Origin: Cristatella mucedo
Taxonomy: Eukaryota; Bryozoa; Phylactolaemata; Cristatellidae
Length of the DNA: 64,000 nt
Direction: 5' to 3'
NCBI GenBank assembly: GCA_009760855.2
Contig: WPIO01000009.1
Coordinates: forward strand, 3,219,001 to 3,283,000
The first letter of the stretch is position 1; each line of letters opens with the position of its first letter. Positions 24,012 to 36,644 of this stretch are shown here, in pieces. The notes under the pieces are model-generated. The model was not told the DNA's origin, made no database searches, and was given only the letters and a program-made list of their open reading frames with translations. The translations under genes were made by a program, and so were the position numbers.

Positions 24012-25193
24012 GTGAGCATGCAGCGTTCTCTCGCCTCCGTCCGTCTAGCTGGCCGAGTTCGCGGCGGCGGCGGCGCGCGGCCGCCGTCGGTGCGCTGTTG
24101 GTCGCGCTGCATCGACAAAGCCGCGGCGCGGCTCCTGCAGCGGCGGCGGCGGCGGCGCGCGCGCCACTGCAGGAGGCGAGCGCTCGTCGACTCGCCGCTA
24201 CTTTCGCGCAGCACATGCCGGAGAACTGCCGGCTAGCCGGCGGCGGTGGCAGTGGCAGCGATGGATGGGTGGCGGTGACTCGGAGGAAAGGCCAGCCATC
24301 AGTGGTGGCCGTAGGCAACGCAAACTGCTCCCCAGAGATCGCGGTCGGCAAGCGGGCAGAGGCCGCGCCCTCGTTCGACGAGCTCGGCGCTTAATTCTTT
24401 TGGAAAAAATCCAAGCTCTCCGCTGGCGGCGTTTAAGAAAAAGCGGGACTACCACACTAGTGCAGCCGAATTAGGATGTCGCGGCTGGCGGAGTGAGACG
24501 GAGCGCCAGCTGAAGGACCTGATGCTCGCTGATAAACTGCTCTAGGCTCGGCAGCAAAATGACAAATGGCCGTAAATGCAGCGAACCTAAACGTCTCGAC
24601 GCACGGCTCGCGGCGGGGCGGGCGCCGACGGCGCTGGCCTGACGCTGGAATCAATAGTCGCGGCTCGCAAGCGGGTGGGGACGCGAACGACGCCTTTTTG
24701 TCGTAAGCAGGGTAGCAGCGCTCGCTGCGGTCGGTCACACGTCAGCGACTCGACTCGTATCTAAGGCGTGCTCTGCGCCGGCTGGATAGCGACGCAGATC
24801 GAGCGACTCGTGCTGCCGGCCACGACAAATCGGACGGACTCACCGCGAGTGAGCAGCAGGCAGCGCGGCACCGCGCGGCTTCGTTCTTACGTCCGAGCGT
24901 CGATTTCTGAAGCCCGGCGTTCTACTCCGAGTACACACGGCCCGCTATCCCGACCAATACCAAGAGCGAGCGGCGAGCGGCCGCTGGCGAGAAACGAGGG
25001 CTCTGGCCGACGTTGGCCGGAGCCATTTTCAGCTCGTCGCCGCTAGAGCGCAGAGGCTTGTGCCATTTCAAACGTGCTCTAGCCGAGGGCGGCTCGCCGC
25101 GCGGCGCACCTCACCGCCGCTGTGGGTGCCGCTTTAGAGCGTGAGCCGTGTTCGCGGGCGCGTGCGGCCTAGCGGCGCATGCGCGCGACAGAC

Positions 25194-25882
<689 letters not shown>

Positions 25883-25984
25883 GAGCTGAGCTCGAGAGGG
25901 CAGAGAGCACGCTGAGCCCGACGGAAGCTCTTACAGAGAGGGCCGTAAGTTGAGGCCTCGAGTGCGATGTCGAGTAGCGGGTAA

Positions 25985-26095
25985 ATAAAAAGTGAAGACT
26001 CGCTGACGCAGCAGCCTCGTTTATATAGCGGTCGGAGAGCCACGGCGACTTTATTTGCCTGCTACGGACGCAAACCTACGACATGGGCTGTGAAG
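25985..26095 (-). repeat. Possible SINE-B relic
   Basis: AAATAAAAAGTGAAGACTCG, CTGACGCAGCAGCCTCGTTT, then GGAGAGCCACGGCGACTTTA follow the order of the SINE-B tail and body. The tRNA-like head is not clear. Low confidence. Confidence 0.35.
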
Positions 26096-26104
26096 TGGAA
26101 ATAT

Positions 26105-26150
26105 CTCATCGTTTGCGTTGAGACCAATACCTCATCGTTTGCGTTGAGAC
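26105..26150. repeat. Direct repeat of about 20 bp, period 26
   Basis: Two copies of CTCATCGTTTGCGTTGAGAC separated by 26 bp. Confidence 0.9.
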
Positions 26151-26214
26151 CCTGTCCTCCTCAGCAAGGCGACCGTAGTGCGGTAAAGGTGTGGCCGAGG
26201 GGAGCTTAGTTAAA

Positions 26215-26395
26215 AAAAAATAAATACTCGCTGATTTAACAACCTCATTTGTCTGGCTGCAGAGGAGCCTTAGACGGTTGTCTCCAGTGCTTGCAGTTGG
26301 CTATTCAAGATTGCCCATTGTAGATTCGAGCATACGACCTCGGTCATGAAGAGTGCGCGCCTTACCTCCTCGACCACCACGACCCTTATTACGAC
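26215..26395 (-). repeat. SINE-B copy
   Basis: AAATACTCGCTGATTTAACAACCTC tail side, GAGCCTTAGACGG core, then a box-B-like region (GTAGATTCGAGCATACGACC) and the head near GCCTTACCTCCTCGACCA. Confidence 0.6.
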
Positions 26396-26504
26396 CGCTG
26401 GGGGCGTTCATAAGGAGTACGCCTCCATTGGCAGAGAACGTCATCTGCTGTTAGAAAGTGCGGAGTCGGGTAGGCAGATTCCCTGGTTGAAATAAAAAAA
26501 AAAT

Positions 26505-26655
26505 TAATTTGCATAGCGCTCAAAGAGAGCTCAATCTTTATTCAGGCATTTCTCATATGCCACCGTGCTCGAACCCACGACCTCGGCCATCCGAATGAAT
26601 TCACCTTGAATTTGGGCGAGACGAGCAGGCTAACCTCTGAGCCAAACCTGCACGG
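26505..26655 (-). repeat. SINE-A copy, nearly full
   Basis: Minus-strand order: box A region (TTTGGCTCAGAGGTTAGCC), GTCGTGGGTTCGAGCAC (box B), then GCCTGAATAAAGATTGAGCT and GAGCGCTATGCAAATTAAT. Confidence 0.8.
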
Positions 26656-27044
26656 TGCTAAACGTAAGAAACTGGTCGGAACGCGGTGATGATGCAATTG
26701 GAACGCTAAGGCGAGTACACCCTGCGGCAGTCGCTAATGCGCGGCGCTGATCCCAGTTCCCCCCTGCAGTGACCGTCTTCTTGCGTGGGCATCTATCGCG
26801 CTGCATCCAGCGCCGACTGAGTTAGCTAGTGCGACCCTACGCTGGCGAACCAACCGGTTCGCTTCGTCGCCCGAGAGGTAGCGGCGTAGGCTATTGGTTG
26901 TCGAAAGGAGTGGCTGAATGCTGATTAGACCGATTCGGTAATGACGGGCGCGAGCTTTGGCGAGGAGAGCTGATAGGCTCCGGCTAGGAGCGCGTGCGCG
27001 TGCGTGCTGGGGAACGGATGCCGCGGTTTACATACAAAACAGGA

Positions 27045-27182
27045 TTCGTTTGTCTAGCGCCCTAAGAGAGCTTGATCTCTATTCAGGCGTTTCACACATG
27101 CCGCGCGGCTCGAGCCCACAAACCTCGGCAAGATTTTGGACGGGGCGTGCCGTGCACCTCAACGGTTGAGCCAAACCAGCGG
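27045..27182 (-). repeat. SINE-A copy, nearly full
   Basis: Minus strand: GCTGGTTTGGCTCAACCGTT head, box B GTGGGCTCGAGCC, tail CGCCTGAATAGAGATCAAGC and AGGGCGCTAGACAAACG. Confidence 0.8.
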
Positions 27183-27491
27183 GCGGCTTTGGCTAGCCGC
27201 CTCCCCCAGCCGGGAAAGATGCTCGGGGCGGAGCCGCTCATCTCGGCTACGACCTCGAGTCTGCCCGCGAGCTTGCGCCGCGGGCAGGCAGTGAGGCAGC
27301 AGCTAGTCGTTCCGAGCGCAGGTGGCGGGCGGAGTAGCATCGACAGAAACTCCCGCCGGGACAGGCTTTCGCGTCAATACATTCAACCGGTATTTTTCGC
27401 CACGTAGTAGGCTCCCTTGCCTCGGAGGGACGCCGGCCTGTCGCGGTGGCGTGTTTTGTCGAGGCTGCCGGACGGTCTTTTCTCAAGGGAA

Positions 27492-27524
27492 GAGCAGCAG
27501 CAGCAGCAGCAGCCTGTGGTGACA

Positions 27525-27579
<55 letters not shown>
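27492..27579. repeat. (CAG)n followed by (CGG)n
   Basis: About seven CAG units at 27492-27513, a short spacer, and about 18 CGG/GGC units at 27525-27579, inside a GC-rich part of the Kv intron. The frames through it are homopolymeric and not called as genes. Confidence 0.93.
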
Positions 27580-27631
27580 AAGCAGCAGAAGCAAGAAGTA
27601 CGCCGAAGTACAGGGGCGGGGCGGGGCAGAA

Positions 27632-27680
27632 CATGATGTGATGTTATGTAATGTATCTCCGTCTGTAACTCCACAATATT
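27632..27680 (-). mobile_element. LINE-B 3' tail fragment
   Basis: ATGTAATGTATCTCCGTCTG then TAACTCCAC, the reverse complement of the LINE-B terminus. Only the tail is present. Confidence 0.65.
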
Positions 27681-28530
27681 GTGCGTTCCTTTGACACTCG
27701 GTCGCGAGTCGTACTGGTGTAATAGCATTCCGAGTTGCCTTCGTGCTGGCGCTATCTTTTGGAGGACCACGTTAGCATTTGGTAGAAGCAGATGGCACGT
27801 CACGTGCACTGCACGTCTCCTGCTGGAATTTCCTTTCTCGACGCGAGCAGAGTGATGCCGAACAGCCCCTCGCTGCCGATCAGGGAACTTCTTTTCCAAA
27901 CGACCCTCGCCCCTATTTCCCGACAACACAACTTTCTCGAGCGTCGCTTAACTCAGCAAGAACTCTCGCTGTCTCGGTGTCGCGGCTGCGCGACACGAGG
28001 GCCGCTGGCTGCACATAGTTGTCGCCCGCAGGAAAGCAGCTCGTAGCCACTGAGTTCGCTGGAGAGGGGATCCTTTGAGTTACAAGCGAGCTTATCCATC
28101 TTCAATGCTTTGCGAACATAAAAAACCCGGAGATGCTTTGCGAGACATTATACTGCGCTCACGTCGTCTTCTCTCGTCGCTATGTCGTTCTGAGCGTGGC
28201 AGAGCTCGCGTCACTCTCCGAGGGCCGACGTACAAGGGGTACTGCGCCGATGACTCTGCGAACCGCCTCCCGGTAGCTGACGAGCCGGCGATTGGCGAGT
28301 TGCTGGAAACTCGGACGCAATTGCTAGAGCGTCACCGGCTGATTTCGAGGCGCCAGCTGGCAATTTCCGGGCTTGAAGATTGAATCGCTGCGCAGCTATT
28401 CAGCATTGCGGTCCGGACGCTGCGCGACTGGGGGAAGGAAAGCGACGGGAGGGCCTGGACGAAGACACATATGGACGACAAGAAAACCCACGTAAGATGT
28501 AGCGCGCAGACCTTTCTTTTCTTCATTTCC
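27681..28530. other. GC-rich unassigned interval in the Kv intron
   Basis: Several short plus-strand frames (for example 28075-28383) with no recognised domain. Nothing supportable. Confidence 0.5.
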
Positions 28531-28532
28531 TC

Positions 28533-28606
28533 GTGAGGAGGAGGAGGAGGAGGAGGAGGAGGAGGAGGAGGAGGAGGAGGAGGAGGAGGAGGAGGAGGAG
28601 GAGGAG
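28533..28606. repeat. (GGA)n microsatellite
   Basis: About 24 GAG/GGA units with no interruption. Confidence 0.96.
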
Positions 28607-29168
28607 GCCTGAAAGAGGCCGACTATCGACGCAGCCGTGAGCGATGCGTAGCAGCTACACGTTTGTGTTCCATTGGAGTACTCGCCGAATAGCTCGGAGC
28701 GGCTGAATCGCGACGACGCGACGCTTTTGCTGTTGATAATGCTTGTGATAGTAGGATCATGCTTTCGCGGTTACGAGCTCAGTTTAGCATTTTCAAAGAA
28801 ATCTGAGCGCAAATGTTCTCCGAATTAGTCAAACGGCTAGAGTTAAAGGCTCTCCCATATCCATTACGTATTGCCTGTTAAAAAGCCCTAAGAGGCACAT
28901 ATCGCTGAGGACCAGCCTAAGCGTACTGCCGTCTGGCTTTTTGTTACTCACTGCCTACAACTGGCATTCAAGGATTATGGTATGCAGTATAAGTTAATTT
29001 TAGTATTGGCCAAGGCCAAAAGTATAAAAGAATAGTTGAATCAACAGTCAGACATAGGATATTTGTTAATATCCACGGACGAAAATATTTTAATAGCTCC
29101 CATGGAAGTATTCCTCTCGCGTGCTTTATTAGACTGCTTCATTCTGGTTTGCGCGTTGAAGCATCTTA
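28607..29168. other. Unassigned interval in the Kv intron
   Basis: Nothing recognised. Confidence 0.5.
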
Positions 29169-30105
29169 ATGTAATAATAACAATAATAATGTACTTGATA
29201 AAGCGTCCTCAGATAACTTAATCTCTTTCTAGGCGCTTTATATTTGCTGCAAAGAAAAATGCATTTGAATGGTAAGTAAAATCATGCTTGAAAAAAACAA
29301 AATGAATAACATGGTTAGGGATGACATGCACAGGGTCAGCATGCAAATGTGGTTAGTGGCAGCATGCACAGTGTCAGCACGCATAAGCACCGCAAGGACG
29401 AATCACAGGGACCCACTAAATGCTGTCCTAAATAGGTGTGTTTTCAAGTTCTTTTTAAATGCGGTCAGGTCAAGGGATGTTCTGACGCAGGTCGGGAGGG
29501 AGTTCCAGGCTTTGGGAGCATACCAACTAAATGCACGGTCTCCAAAGAATTTAAGGTTTGTATGAGATATTTCTAGAATGTTGGATTCCGAAAAGCGGGT
29601 GGTACGATGCTTGGCCTGATGGGGGAGTGTGTCGGAGAGATAGGCTGGAGCCATAGAATGAAGGGACCTAAAAGTGAGCGACAAAACCTTGAAGTCAATC
29701 CGTTGCTTGACTGGTAGCCAGTGCAGGTCGGCGAGAAGTGGAGTAATGAGGCAACTGCGACGCTCACGACAGACAAGCCTAGCTGCGGAGTTTTGCACCA
29801 GCTGCAATCGTCTGATCACACATGCCAGTAGGCCAATTTTGAGAGGCAGCCTTTCCAGTCTCTGAATCACACTGGGTTTGCCCATAACTAGTAAGTTGGT
29901 TTTATCATCGCTTAGTTTTATAAATTTGCTGCCATCCATGTGCGGATGTCATCAATACATGCAGCAAATGAGTTGAGAGAATTTGAGGTGCTCGAAGGCT
30001 GGGAGGGATCAAAGCAAAGGTACAACTGAGTGTCATCCGCATAGAAGTGAAAGCCTAGATTGTGCTTGGCAATCACATCAGCAAGAGGGAGAGTATAAAC
30101 CGTGA
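29169..30105 (-). mobile_element. LINE-A copy 4, truncated and internally deleted
   Basis: Tail (TAA/ATT) at 29172-29190. The RT C-terminal frame at 29403-29939 joins VIQRLERLPLKIG directly to a segment ending [20 protein letters not shown]. Compared with copy 1 it lacks roughly 280 bp between these points. The 5' side reaches TTTATACTCTCCCTCTTGCT (30081-30100), then a LINE-B tail begins. Confidence 0.85.
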
Positions 30106-30150
30106 AAATATAATGTATCTTGGTCTGTAACTCCGCAAGCCCGGGTACTG
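30106..30150 (-). mobile_element. LINE-B 3' tail fragment abutting LINE-A
   Basis: TATAATGTATCTTGGTCTGT then AACTCCGC, a diverged reverse complement of the LINE-B terminus. Confidence 0.5.
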
Positions 30151-30189
30151 AGTGGGTGATATGCTATAGAGTTTCTGCAACTCTCTCTG

Positions 30190-30192
<3 letters not shown>

Positions 30193-30265
<73 letters not shown>
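30193..30265. repeat. (CT)n microsatellite
   Basis: About 36 uninterrupted CT units. Confidence 0.96.
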
Positions 30266-30268
<3 letters not shown>

Positions 30269-31354
30269 CTTCAGCCAGGTGAGCGGAAGAATTTTTTATC
30301 CCGCGAGACGCACCAATCATCACAGTCTTCAAAGGATACTCTTTAATGCCGATAACAGGTTTGCACGATGAGCGTGCTGGATCAGAGGTCAGGGTCACAA
30401 TAACAACGTGGGAGAACGCAAACCGCCTCCTAGCAGTCGGAAGTGCGATTCAGGATAGGGCGTGCGTCAGAACCTGATCGCGTAGCTCCTATGCCGACGA
30501 TAAGAATATCTTGATGTTTGATGACCTTGGCCTAATGGCTTATAGGAGTCAATGCTTGAGTTTCAATTGAATTTGCTGCTTCTTGAATGGATTCAAACCT
30601 GTTGACACCTAGCTGTTTTGACAATGTTCTATGCCACTACAATAGAATAAACTACTCTAGTTTGGAATTTGCCACCTTCATCTAGAACTGCAACTTATAG
30701 TTTAATATTTATCGGATGTAACTGGTATCGAATCAGTCATAGGCGTGAATACTGGGCACTGACAAACGAGCTGGTAAAAGCATGCTCCTGGCATCTTAAA
30801 GACGGCTGAGTCACCTTAAGTGGGCTATGCGCTACGCACAGCGTGGTTATTGTAGTTGTCAAATCACCGACATATCTTTACCATCAACAAGATTTGAGCG
30901 CTAGTCTACAGGATTCGGAATCCATTACATAAGCCACTCGGCACTATGTAGGCACTGTGTTGAGTGATTAAGCAGTCTTAGATGGCGACTGAAACCTTTG
31001 TGCAGCCCCGGTATTGCCCAAGAAGTTTTATTCTTAATCCTGTGTATTAGGCGCTCAAGGCTGTGATAATATGCACAAGTTCCGACAAATGTAAGATGCA
31101 ATTTCGGAATATCCCTCCCCTCGTATTGACTCTAAGTGACTAAATTAGGTAGCCAATTAATGCGCGCACAGCAAGAATGTGAAGATCAGATTTTTAGGCA
31201 TTAAATTTAATAATTATATTTTAAAAAGTCTGTAGACACGTGCGAGTCAATTAATAAACGGCACTACTATTCACGTACCGCGTTGATTCAGGAATGAAGC
31301 TAACACGCATCGAAGCTCTTGTCTTTGATGTTCCACCTCAGGCAGGTACTGCTA
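30266..31354. other. Unassigned interval in the Kv intron
   Basis: AT-rich in its second half. No gene or repeat family recognised. Confidence 0.5.
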
Positions 31355-31440
31355 CTGCTACTACTAATAATAATACATATTTTATAGTTCTCTGAGAAAA
31401 CTCAATCTCTTGATAGGCACTTTACATTTGCTGCAAAGTA
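31355..31440 (-). mobile_element. LINE-A 3' tail fragment
   Basis: (CTA/TAA)n then ACTCAATCTCTTGATAGGCA and CTTTACATTTGCTGCAAAG, the reverse complement of the LINE-A 3' UTR. Only about 85 bp remain. Confidence 0.75.
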
Positions 31441-31454
31441 CGCATGAGTCATGA

Positions 31455-31575
31455 CCGTTTCCTTTCTTTAAAATCTAGCAACCACCAGCGTAAATGCGTG
31501 GGCTCAAGCCCGGAGGCATATGTGAAGCGCCTGAATAGAGATTAAGTTATCTTGGGGCGCTCTATAAATGAATTC
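31455..31575 (+). repeat. SINE-A copy, plus strand, head lost
   Basis: GCGTGGGCTCAAGCCCGGAG (box B), then GAAGCGCCTGAATAGAGATT, AAGTTATCTTGGGGCGCT and ATAAATGAATTC. It shows the joint between tRNA-like box B and LINE-A-like tail on the plus strand. Confidence 0.75.
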
Positions 31576-32619
31576 TATTTAATGTAGCTACGAATGATAA
31601 TCTTTGACATAATCGATATTTTTGACATGTAGCGTAATCTTCTCTCAAAAAGACCGTCGTGCAGCATGTTTAGTCAGCCCTTCGAGCACCATAAACTTGC
31701 TGGCTACGTTTTCGGTGGTTAAACCAAAGCATTCGACGAGGCAATGAACCTCGCTACGGCAAGACCGCCAGCGGCGACCGCCGAACAGGGATGGCAAACA
31801 CTGCGGCCCCTGCTGCGACCAATGATCTTGCTGAGCGCGTAGAGAGCACATTTAGGGTACTGCTGCTGCTGCTGCTGCTGTCGACTCTGGTGCAGCTTCT
31901 CTTTTTGAATGAGCACGCCGGCACGAAGCTCTCACTCGGCTCGTTTGAGGCTGTTTGAGGCTACACAGGAAGAAACTCTGACGGATCCGTCCGAGCGGCA
32001 TAAATGCGCACTGCTTCTAGCCTTGCTGTCCTTGACTTCCTGACCTTTGACAGATGCAGCGCAGAGCTAGAGCATGTAGGATGAAGGGCTGGCATGGCTC
32101 GTGAAGAAAACCCGTATACATTCAATGAGTCAAGTCTGGCTCTTCTCTCCTTGGTCCCGCCAGCAATCTTAAAAGCGTTCGCGGCGCGCCGCTCTGCATT
32201 AAATGATTCATTTTACTCACAGCGGCATAAGTAATGCCGTTGTCTACCTAATTGTAAAAGTATCCATAGAATGGTGGGTAAGACCCGCCGGGATATGGAT
32301 GTCCGCGCGCAGTGCGTCGTCGGGGGTTGGGGTGGGGGGGGGTTGACGGTGGAGGTAGCAAGAACTCGCGAAACGCGGAGAGGCGCTGCCTATACCGTTT
32401 AATTGCCAGCGAAAAATATTTGCTCACGACGAGCCGGCGTGCTCGCTAAGGTTAGCCTCCGTTTCGCCCCGCGAACCAGTCACGTGAGCTAGAGCGAAGC
32501 AGCAGCCGCGGAGAAAGGAGGCTGAGAAAAGAGCTCATCTCTGCCGCCACTTTCATTTGCCTGCCTCTATGACGACCAGGCCGACTTGCTAAGCCGCGAG
32601 TGCGACAGCCAGACCAGTG
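31576..32619. other. Unassigned interval in the Kv intron
   Basis: Contains a short (TGC)n tract at 31860-31880 and a G-run at 32325-32342. Frames at 31645-31916 (minus) have no recognised domain. Confidence 0.5.
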
Positions 32620-33060
32620 CACGCGTCTGTGACGTCGCGTCAAGATTGTCGAAGTTCTCTGTATTCAGGACTTACGGCTTCAGCGCTCAATCAGCTGCAA
32701 CTTCCTCAGCTGCCCGTCCGGTTTGTCGTCGAAGGCGTAGCTGACACATCGCAGCGGTTCTGCCTGGGCTTCACTGCCTGCCTATCAAGCATAGAATCAA
32801 TTTCAGAATGCTTAATTTGGCTTGCAGATTGCTGGACTCGCTTGCCCCAGCCGCCCTATCCCCGGCCTACTTGCTCATCCAGGGTACTGCCGCACCTCCA
32901 GCTCGGTGACGCATAGCCACCGCGCCGTCTTTCAAACTGAATTGAAATATTTTGGCGATCGAGCCTTCTTATCGTGTGCACCGAAAGTCTGGAACTTGCT
33001 TCCAGTTATGGTCGTTACCTGCAATCACCTCATCTCCTTTTGCTGAATCAGCTAGGCCTC
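32620..33060 (+). mobile_element. Decayed LINE-A-related RT C-terminus
   Basis: LNQLQLPQLPVRFVV at about 32687 matches the family [17 protein letters not shown] region, and YFGDRAFLSCAPKVWNLLP at about 32950-33005 matches [19 protein letters not shown]. The sequence between is eroded and no tail is left. Confidence 0.6.
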
Positions 33061-33249
33061 TCAATTTCTCCTATTGCCCGATATGAAGTCTGCTGATTAT
33101 CGTTACGCGTACTGAAAGCCCAGTAGAATTTCAGTGCGCGACAGAGGAATCTTCAGCGAAACATCGAATTAAGTCTCCTTTATGGCTTTTAGAGTTACTT
33201 ACAGAGACACAAACAAGAGCAGCACGTGAGCACTTACATGCGTATACGC

Positions 33250-33495
33250 GAAAGCACACACGCACACGAACACACACGCACACACGCACGCACGCACACA
33301 CACACGCACACACACACATACACACAAATACACACGAGCACGCACGCACACGCACACGAACACACACACGCGCACGTACACACTCACGCACGTACACACA
33401 CACACATACACACACACGTACACACACACAAACGCACACACGAACACACACTAACGCACACACACACACGAAGACACACACACACACACACGCAT
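33250..33495. repeat. (CA)/(CACG)n tract
   Basis: About 245 bp of irregular CACA and CACG units, similar to 20455-20660. Confidence 0.93.
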
Positions 33496-33963
33496 GCAAA
33501 CTTATTCACAATTCAATTGAGCGAATTTCGAAATCAGGTTGCAGCTGATGTCAATACCAGTGTGTTTTTGCCTTCTACTTTAACTTGTCTCGCTAGTGCA
33601 CTAATTAACCTAGAAGACATTATTATCATGAACTATCTTCTCCTTGCTGATGTCTTTACTTTGCATGGCTGTCCAAAATCGTTTCGCCGGGGAAATTCGA
33701 GCAGCAGCTAAATGTGCCTCTTTATTCAATGTGGAAGATCAGAGGCAGCTGCTCGCAGCTCGAACAGTAAGTGCTGCGAGCAGAGGTCGGTGAACTCCAA
33801 CCTTAGGCCAGACGCAGCCTAGCTATTACTCCAGCCCGGCCTAACGCCCCTCATTATTTATTGTTCGATCCAGCCTAACTGAACTGTCGCGGTTTTATTC
33901 TCATTCTTTATTGCTGGTTGCAACGCCAGGTGTAACCCGCGTTTACTTTTAGAACTGATGCCA

Positions 33964-34066
33964 GGCGCTGGTGCAAAACGAAAGCGCCCGACTGGGGAGG
34001 GTTAACAAATTCATGTCGGGCGCTGGTGTAAAACAAAAGCGCCTGACTGGGGGAGGGATAAAAGAA
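33964..34066. repeat. Direct repeat, period 55
   Basis: GGCGCTGGTG(C/T)AAAAC…AAAGCGCC(C/T)GACTGGGG occurs twice, about 55 bp apart, with few differences. Confidence 0.85.
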
Positions 34067-34133
34067 TGTCAACCCCTACAAGGTTGCCATTCGTGTCTTC
34101 GAGTCTGTTTCGACTGTTTGCTTATTCATCTGG

Positions 34134-34162
34134 CCACGCCCACTGCATTGGAGTGGGCGTGG
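34134..34162. repeat. Perfect 11 bp inverted repeat (hairpin)
   Basis: Arms CCACGCCCACT (34134-34144) and AGTGGGCGTGG (34152-34162), with a 7 base loop. GC-rich stem. Confidence 0.9.
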
Positions 34163-36419
34163 TTTCTTCAGGCCTAGTGCGCGCCTTCTTGACCTCCTGA
34201 AATGGCCTAGCGGTCCAAGAAGTTTGTCGACCCCTGTTCTGTCTGAGCCTGATGAGCGTGAACAATAGCAGCGGTCGCTTCCTTCTAGAGCAATCTTCAA
34301 TCTGGCGAAGCCATCCAACTTCAGGGGGTGCTGGTATGGAGCTGTCATTTACAGTCAGAGCCGCAATAGCAGACGATCTGGCCTCACCTGCGGCGATCGG
34401 CCGGAGGCGTGCGGCTTGACGATCTTCGCTGAGCCGTAATGCCACCGGCAGAGGGCCGACCGTTGGCCCATCGTACTTGCGGCTCTTGCGTACTGTCCGA
34501 GCACTTGGGCGCTTATAGATAGATCGAAAAGCGCTTTTTAGTGACGCCAGTAGGTTGGGGCTGCTCTGCGATCGGGTGCGACTTTGCCATCCTTTTTCTC
34601 GGAAGCATGCTGGCCAACACGCTTTGTACATATAGTTGTGGCGAAGACAGGGGTGGAGGGTTAGCGAAGACAGCAAAAGCAAGCGATTAATTGTCGCAAC
34701 GACGTACGGGAAGAGGTCTCGTAGTGGCTCCTCGCTGGCCAATGAGTCGCCGCCGTACAAAGAAAGCAGCGGGTGCGGGCAAGTGCGCGGGCAGGGTACA
34801 GCGTAGCTGAATCCTTCGCCGACTGTATCGGCTGCATTCTCGGCGGTAAACTAAGCTAAAGCTTAACAAGCTGGCAAAATTCATATGCAGGTGGGTAAGG
34901 TAGCTGAAACGGGTTCACAGCCGCTGTCTGTTCAATGCCGGACTACCCGAATGAGCAATACAAATATTTAATTTCCGCTTGAAAGCGAGTTTCCAACAGT
35001 CGCCAAATTGACTCACCACGGCGAATTTTCCATTACCATATGGCCTTTCAAGCCATTATCATCGAGTTGGGTAGCCTTCCTATAGCTGCTGATATAATCC
35101 CTGCTCTTAAAGAGGCAAGCGGGTCGCGTAAGTGCCCAGTTGTTGAGCTCATTCAATTAATCATTACTAGGAAGCGCACTTTCAATAGAGTTCCCAACAT
35201 GATGAAATATCTAAATTCGCGCATGCGCCGAGGCGGTCAATGATGCAATTCCGGTTCCGGCTAATAAAGCTAGGTGGACTCCGCGACATTTGTCTATTTC
35301 ATTGCAGAACGCTTGCAACCAGTTGGGCGCGACCTTGAAGAATGTTAACCATCATTGGGGTATTCATAAAAGCCTTTATCGCGGCTTAATGTAAATGCAC
35401 TCGAGGCGAATGTACAGACGCCCTTGTTGCGATAAGCGGCGGGCACTCACCTTGAGCAATAAGGCGGACTTAAGTTTTTTGTAGAGGCAGGACGAGTTTA
35501 CGATAGATAAATACCATTAATTTTGAAGTCGGAAGATTTCATTTGCTTGTGGCCAATTCATAAATTCAAGTCAAAACACTCTGGCGCTAACAACCATAGC
35601 TTATGGATGGTACAAAGAAAAGCTAGTATACCTGCAGCTAATCTGCCGTTAATTATAAGAGCTGAGTAGGAAATAGCCCAAAGTCATGATTTATGGGGCA
35701 AATTAAGGTCGGTTTCAATATGAACACTTCCTTTTTTAAATGTATACCTGCGGAAAATACTTGTACACGAAGGTTACACTTTTTTGGAATACATTAATCG
35801 CAATATTCGGACCATCAATCTTCCTTCAGTCTAGTTTCAGCATCTCTTTAAGCCTTGTTCGTAGGAGTACTTAACAAAGAATATTTTCAGATAAAATAAA
35901 TCAGAGTTATCAGAGAAAAAAGAAATTGCAGCCTCAGATTAGATTTGTCTTGGTTGATAAGTGGATTCTTGCCTTAAAAAGAATTTATTCTGATTGGAAG
36001 ATCATTTGTTAGCCCTGCATTAGTAATTGAATTAGCGATCATGGACGTGCTGAAAACAAGTTCAACGACCTCAAGCTGCCTTTGAAAATATTCTCTTCAA
36101 AAATGCTAATAACTCACTGGCAAAAGGCATTTAAATCAGTGCAGGGATTCAGAAAACAGCGATAGCCAATCCATTCGGTAAGACGCTATCGCAACGTGCT
36201 AAGTGCGTCGTCTCGCAGCATCCGCGATTGTCAGCAAAAAAGTGACCCTGCATGTAGTCACAGTCGAGGGCTACAGGGCTAAAAGTCACTAAATGTTTTA
36301 GAGTGCCGCGCCCTGACGGGCCCTGATCGGAGCTACCGCTTCGAGTGGCGCATAGAAAAGCTCCGCTGAGCTCAATCGAGCTCGTGCTTTTCAAGTTGCT
36401 CTTCCGCTTTCTGCTACAG
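34163..36419. other. Unassigned 3' part of Kv intron 1
   Basis: The frame 34122-34760 (minus, 212 codons) was examined for gag, protease or host domains and none was convincing. The stretch 35300-36100 is AT-rich with no repeat family seen. Confidence 0.5.
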
Positions 36420-36644
36420 GAGTTTGATTACTGGGGTGTCAAGTACTCGGCGGTTGAGCAATGCTGCTGGGACGCGTTCAACAGCAACCTTAGTGCCACC
36501 TCAGGCTTTGAAAAGCTGGAAAAATTGTTCGCGGACATTGAACACCCAGCCGACGCTGATATTGCATCTATGTCCACATTTCTCCGCTGGAGAACGAAAG
36601 CCTGGCTCACTCTGGAAGTGCCTTCTTACTCTAAAATGGCCAAG
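36420..36644 (+). CDS. Voltage-gated K+ channel, coding exon 2 (end of T1, T1-S1 linker)
   Basis: Seen: the acceptor TTTCTGCTACAG ends at 36419 and the donor GCCAAG|GTACAA lies at 36644/36645. The exon is 225 bp, phase 0 at both ends, residues 116-190. It opens EFDYWGVKYSAVEQCCWDAF, the last T1 helix. The Cys pair at 130-131 completes HX5CX20CC with His103 and Cys109 of exon 1; the spacing (5 and 20) is exact. A charged linker (FEKLEKLFADIEHPADADIA) follows, then LEVPSYSKMAK just before S1, matching the pre-S1 'EDPYSSxxAR' position of Kv channels. The T1 domain is thus only complete after splicing over 12.4 kb. Confidence 0.9.

Larger units (their letters stand above)
22840..25140 (+). promoter_or_regulatory. 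CpG-dense region around the Kv channel first exon
   Basis: GC and CpG density rise sharply compared with the flanks. There is a run of CG dinucleotides at about 23114-23130 and a (GA)n tract at 23361-23431. The first Kv exon (23667) lies in the middle. This looks like a CpG-island-type promoter region. No TATA box is obvious and the transcription start cannot be placed. Confidence 0.45.

Noticed and set aside
27417-27641. Ala- or Gly-rich frames through the CGG tract
   Set aside because: Homopolymer runs from the trinucleotide repeat in three frames; no flanking domain.
33131-33711. Cys/Val or His/Thr repeat 'proteins'
   Set aside because: Products of the CA/CACG tract.
34122-34760. 212-codon minus-strand frame
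   Set aside because: Tested for gag zinc knuckles, protease DTG and host domains; CWPACF does not fit knuckle spacing and nothing else matches.
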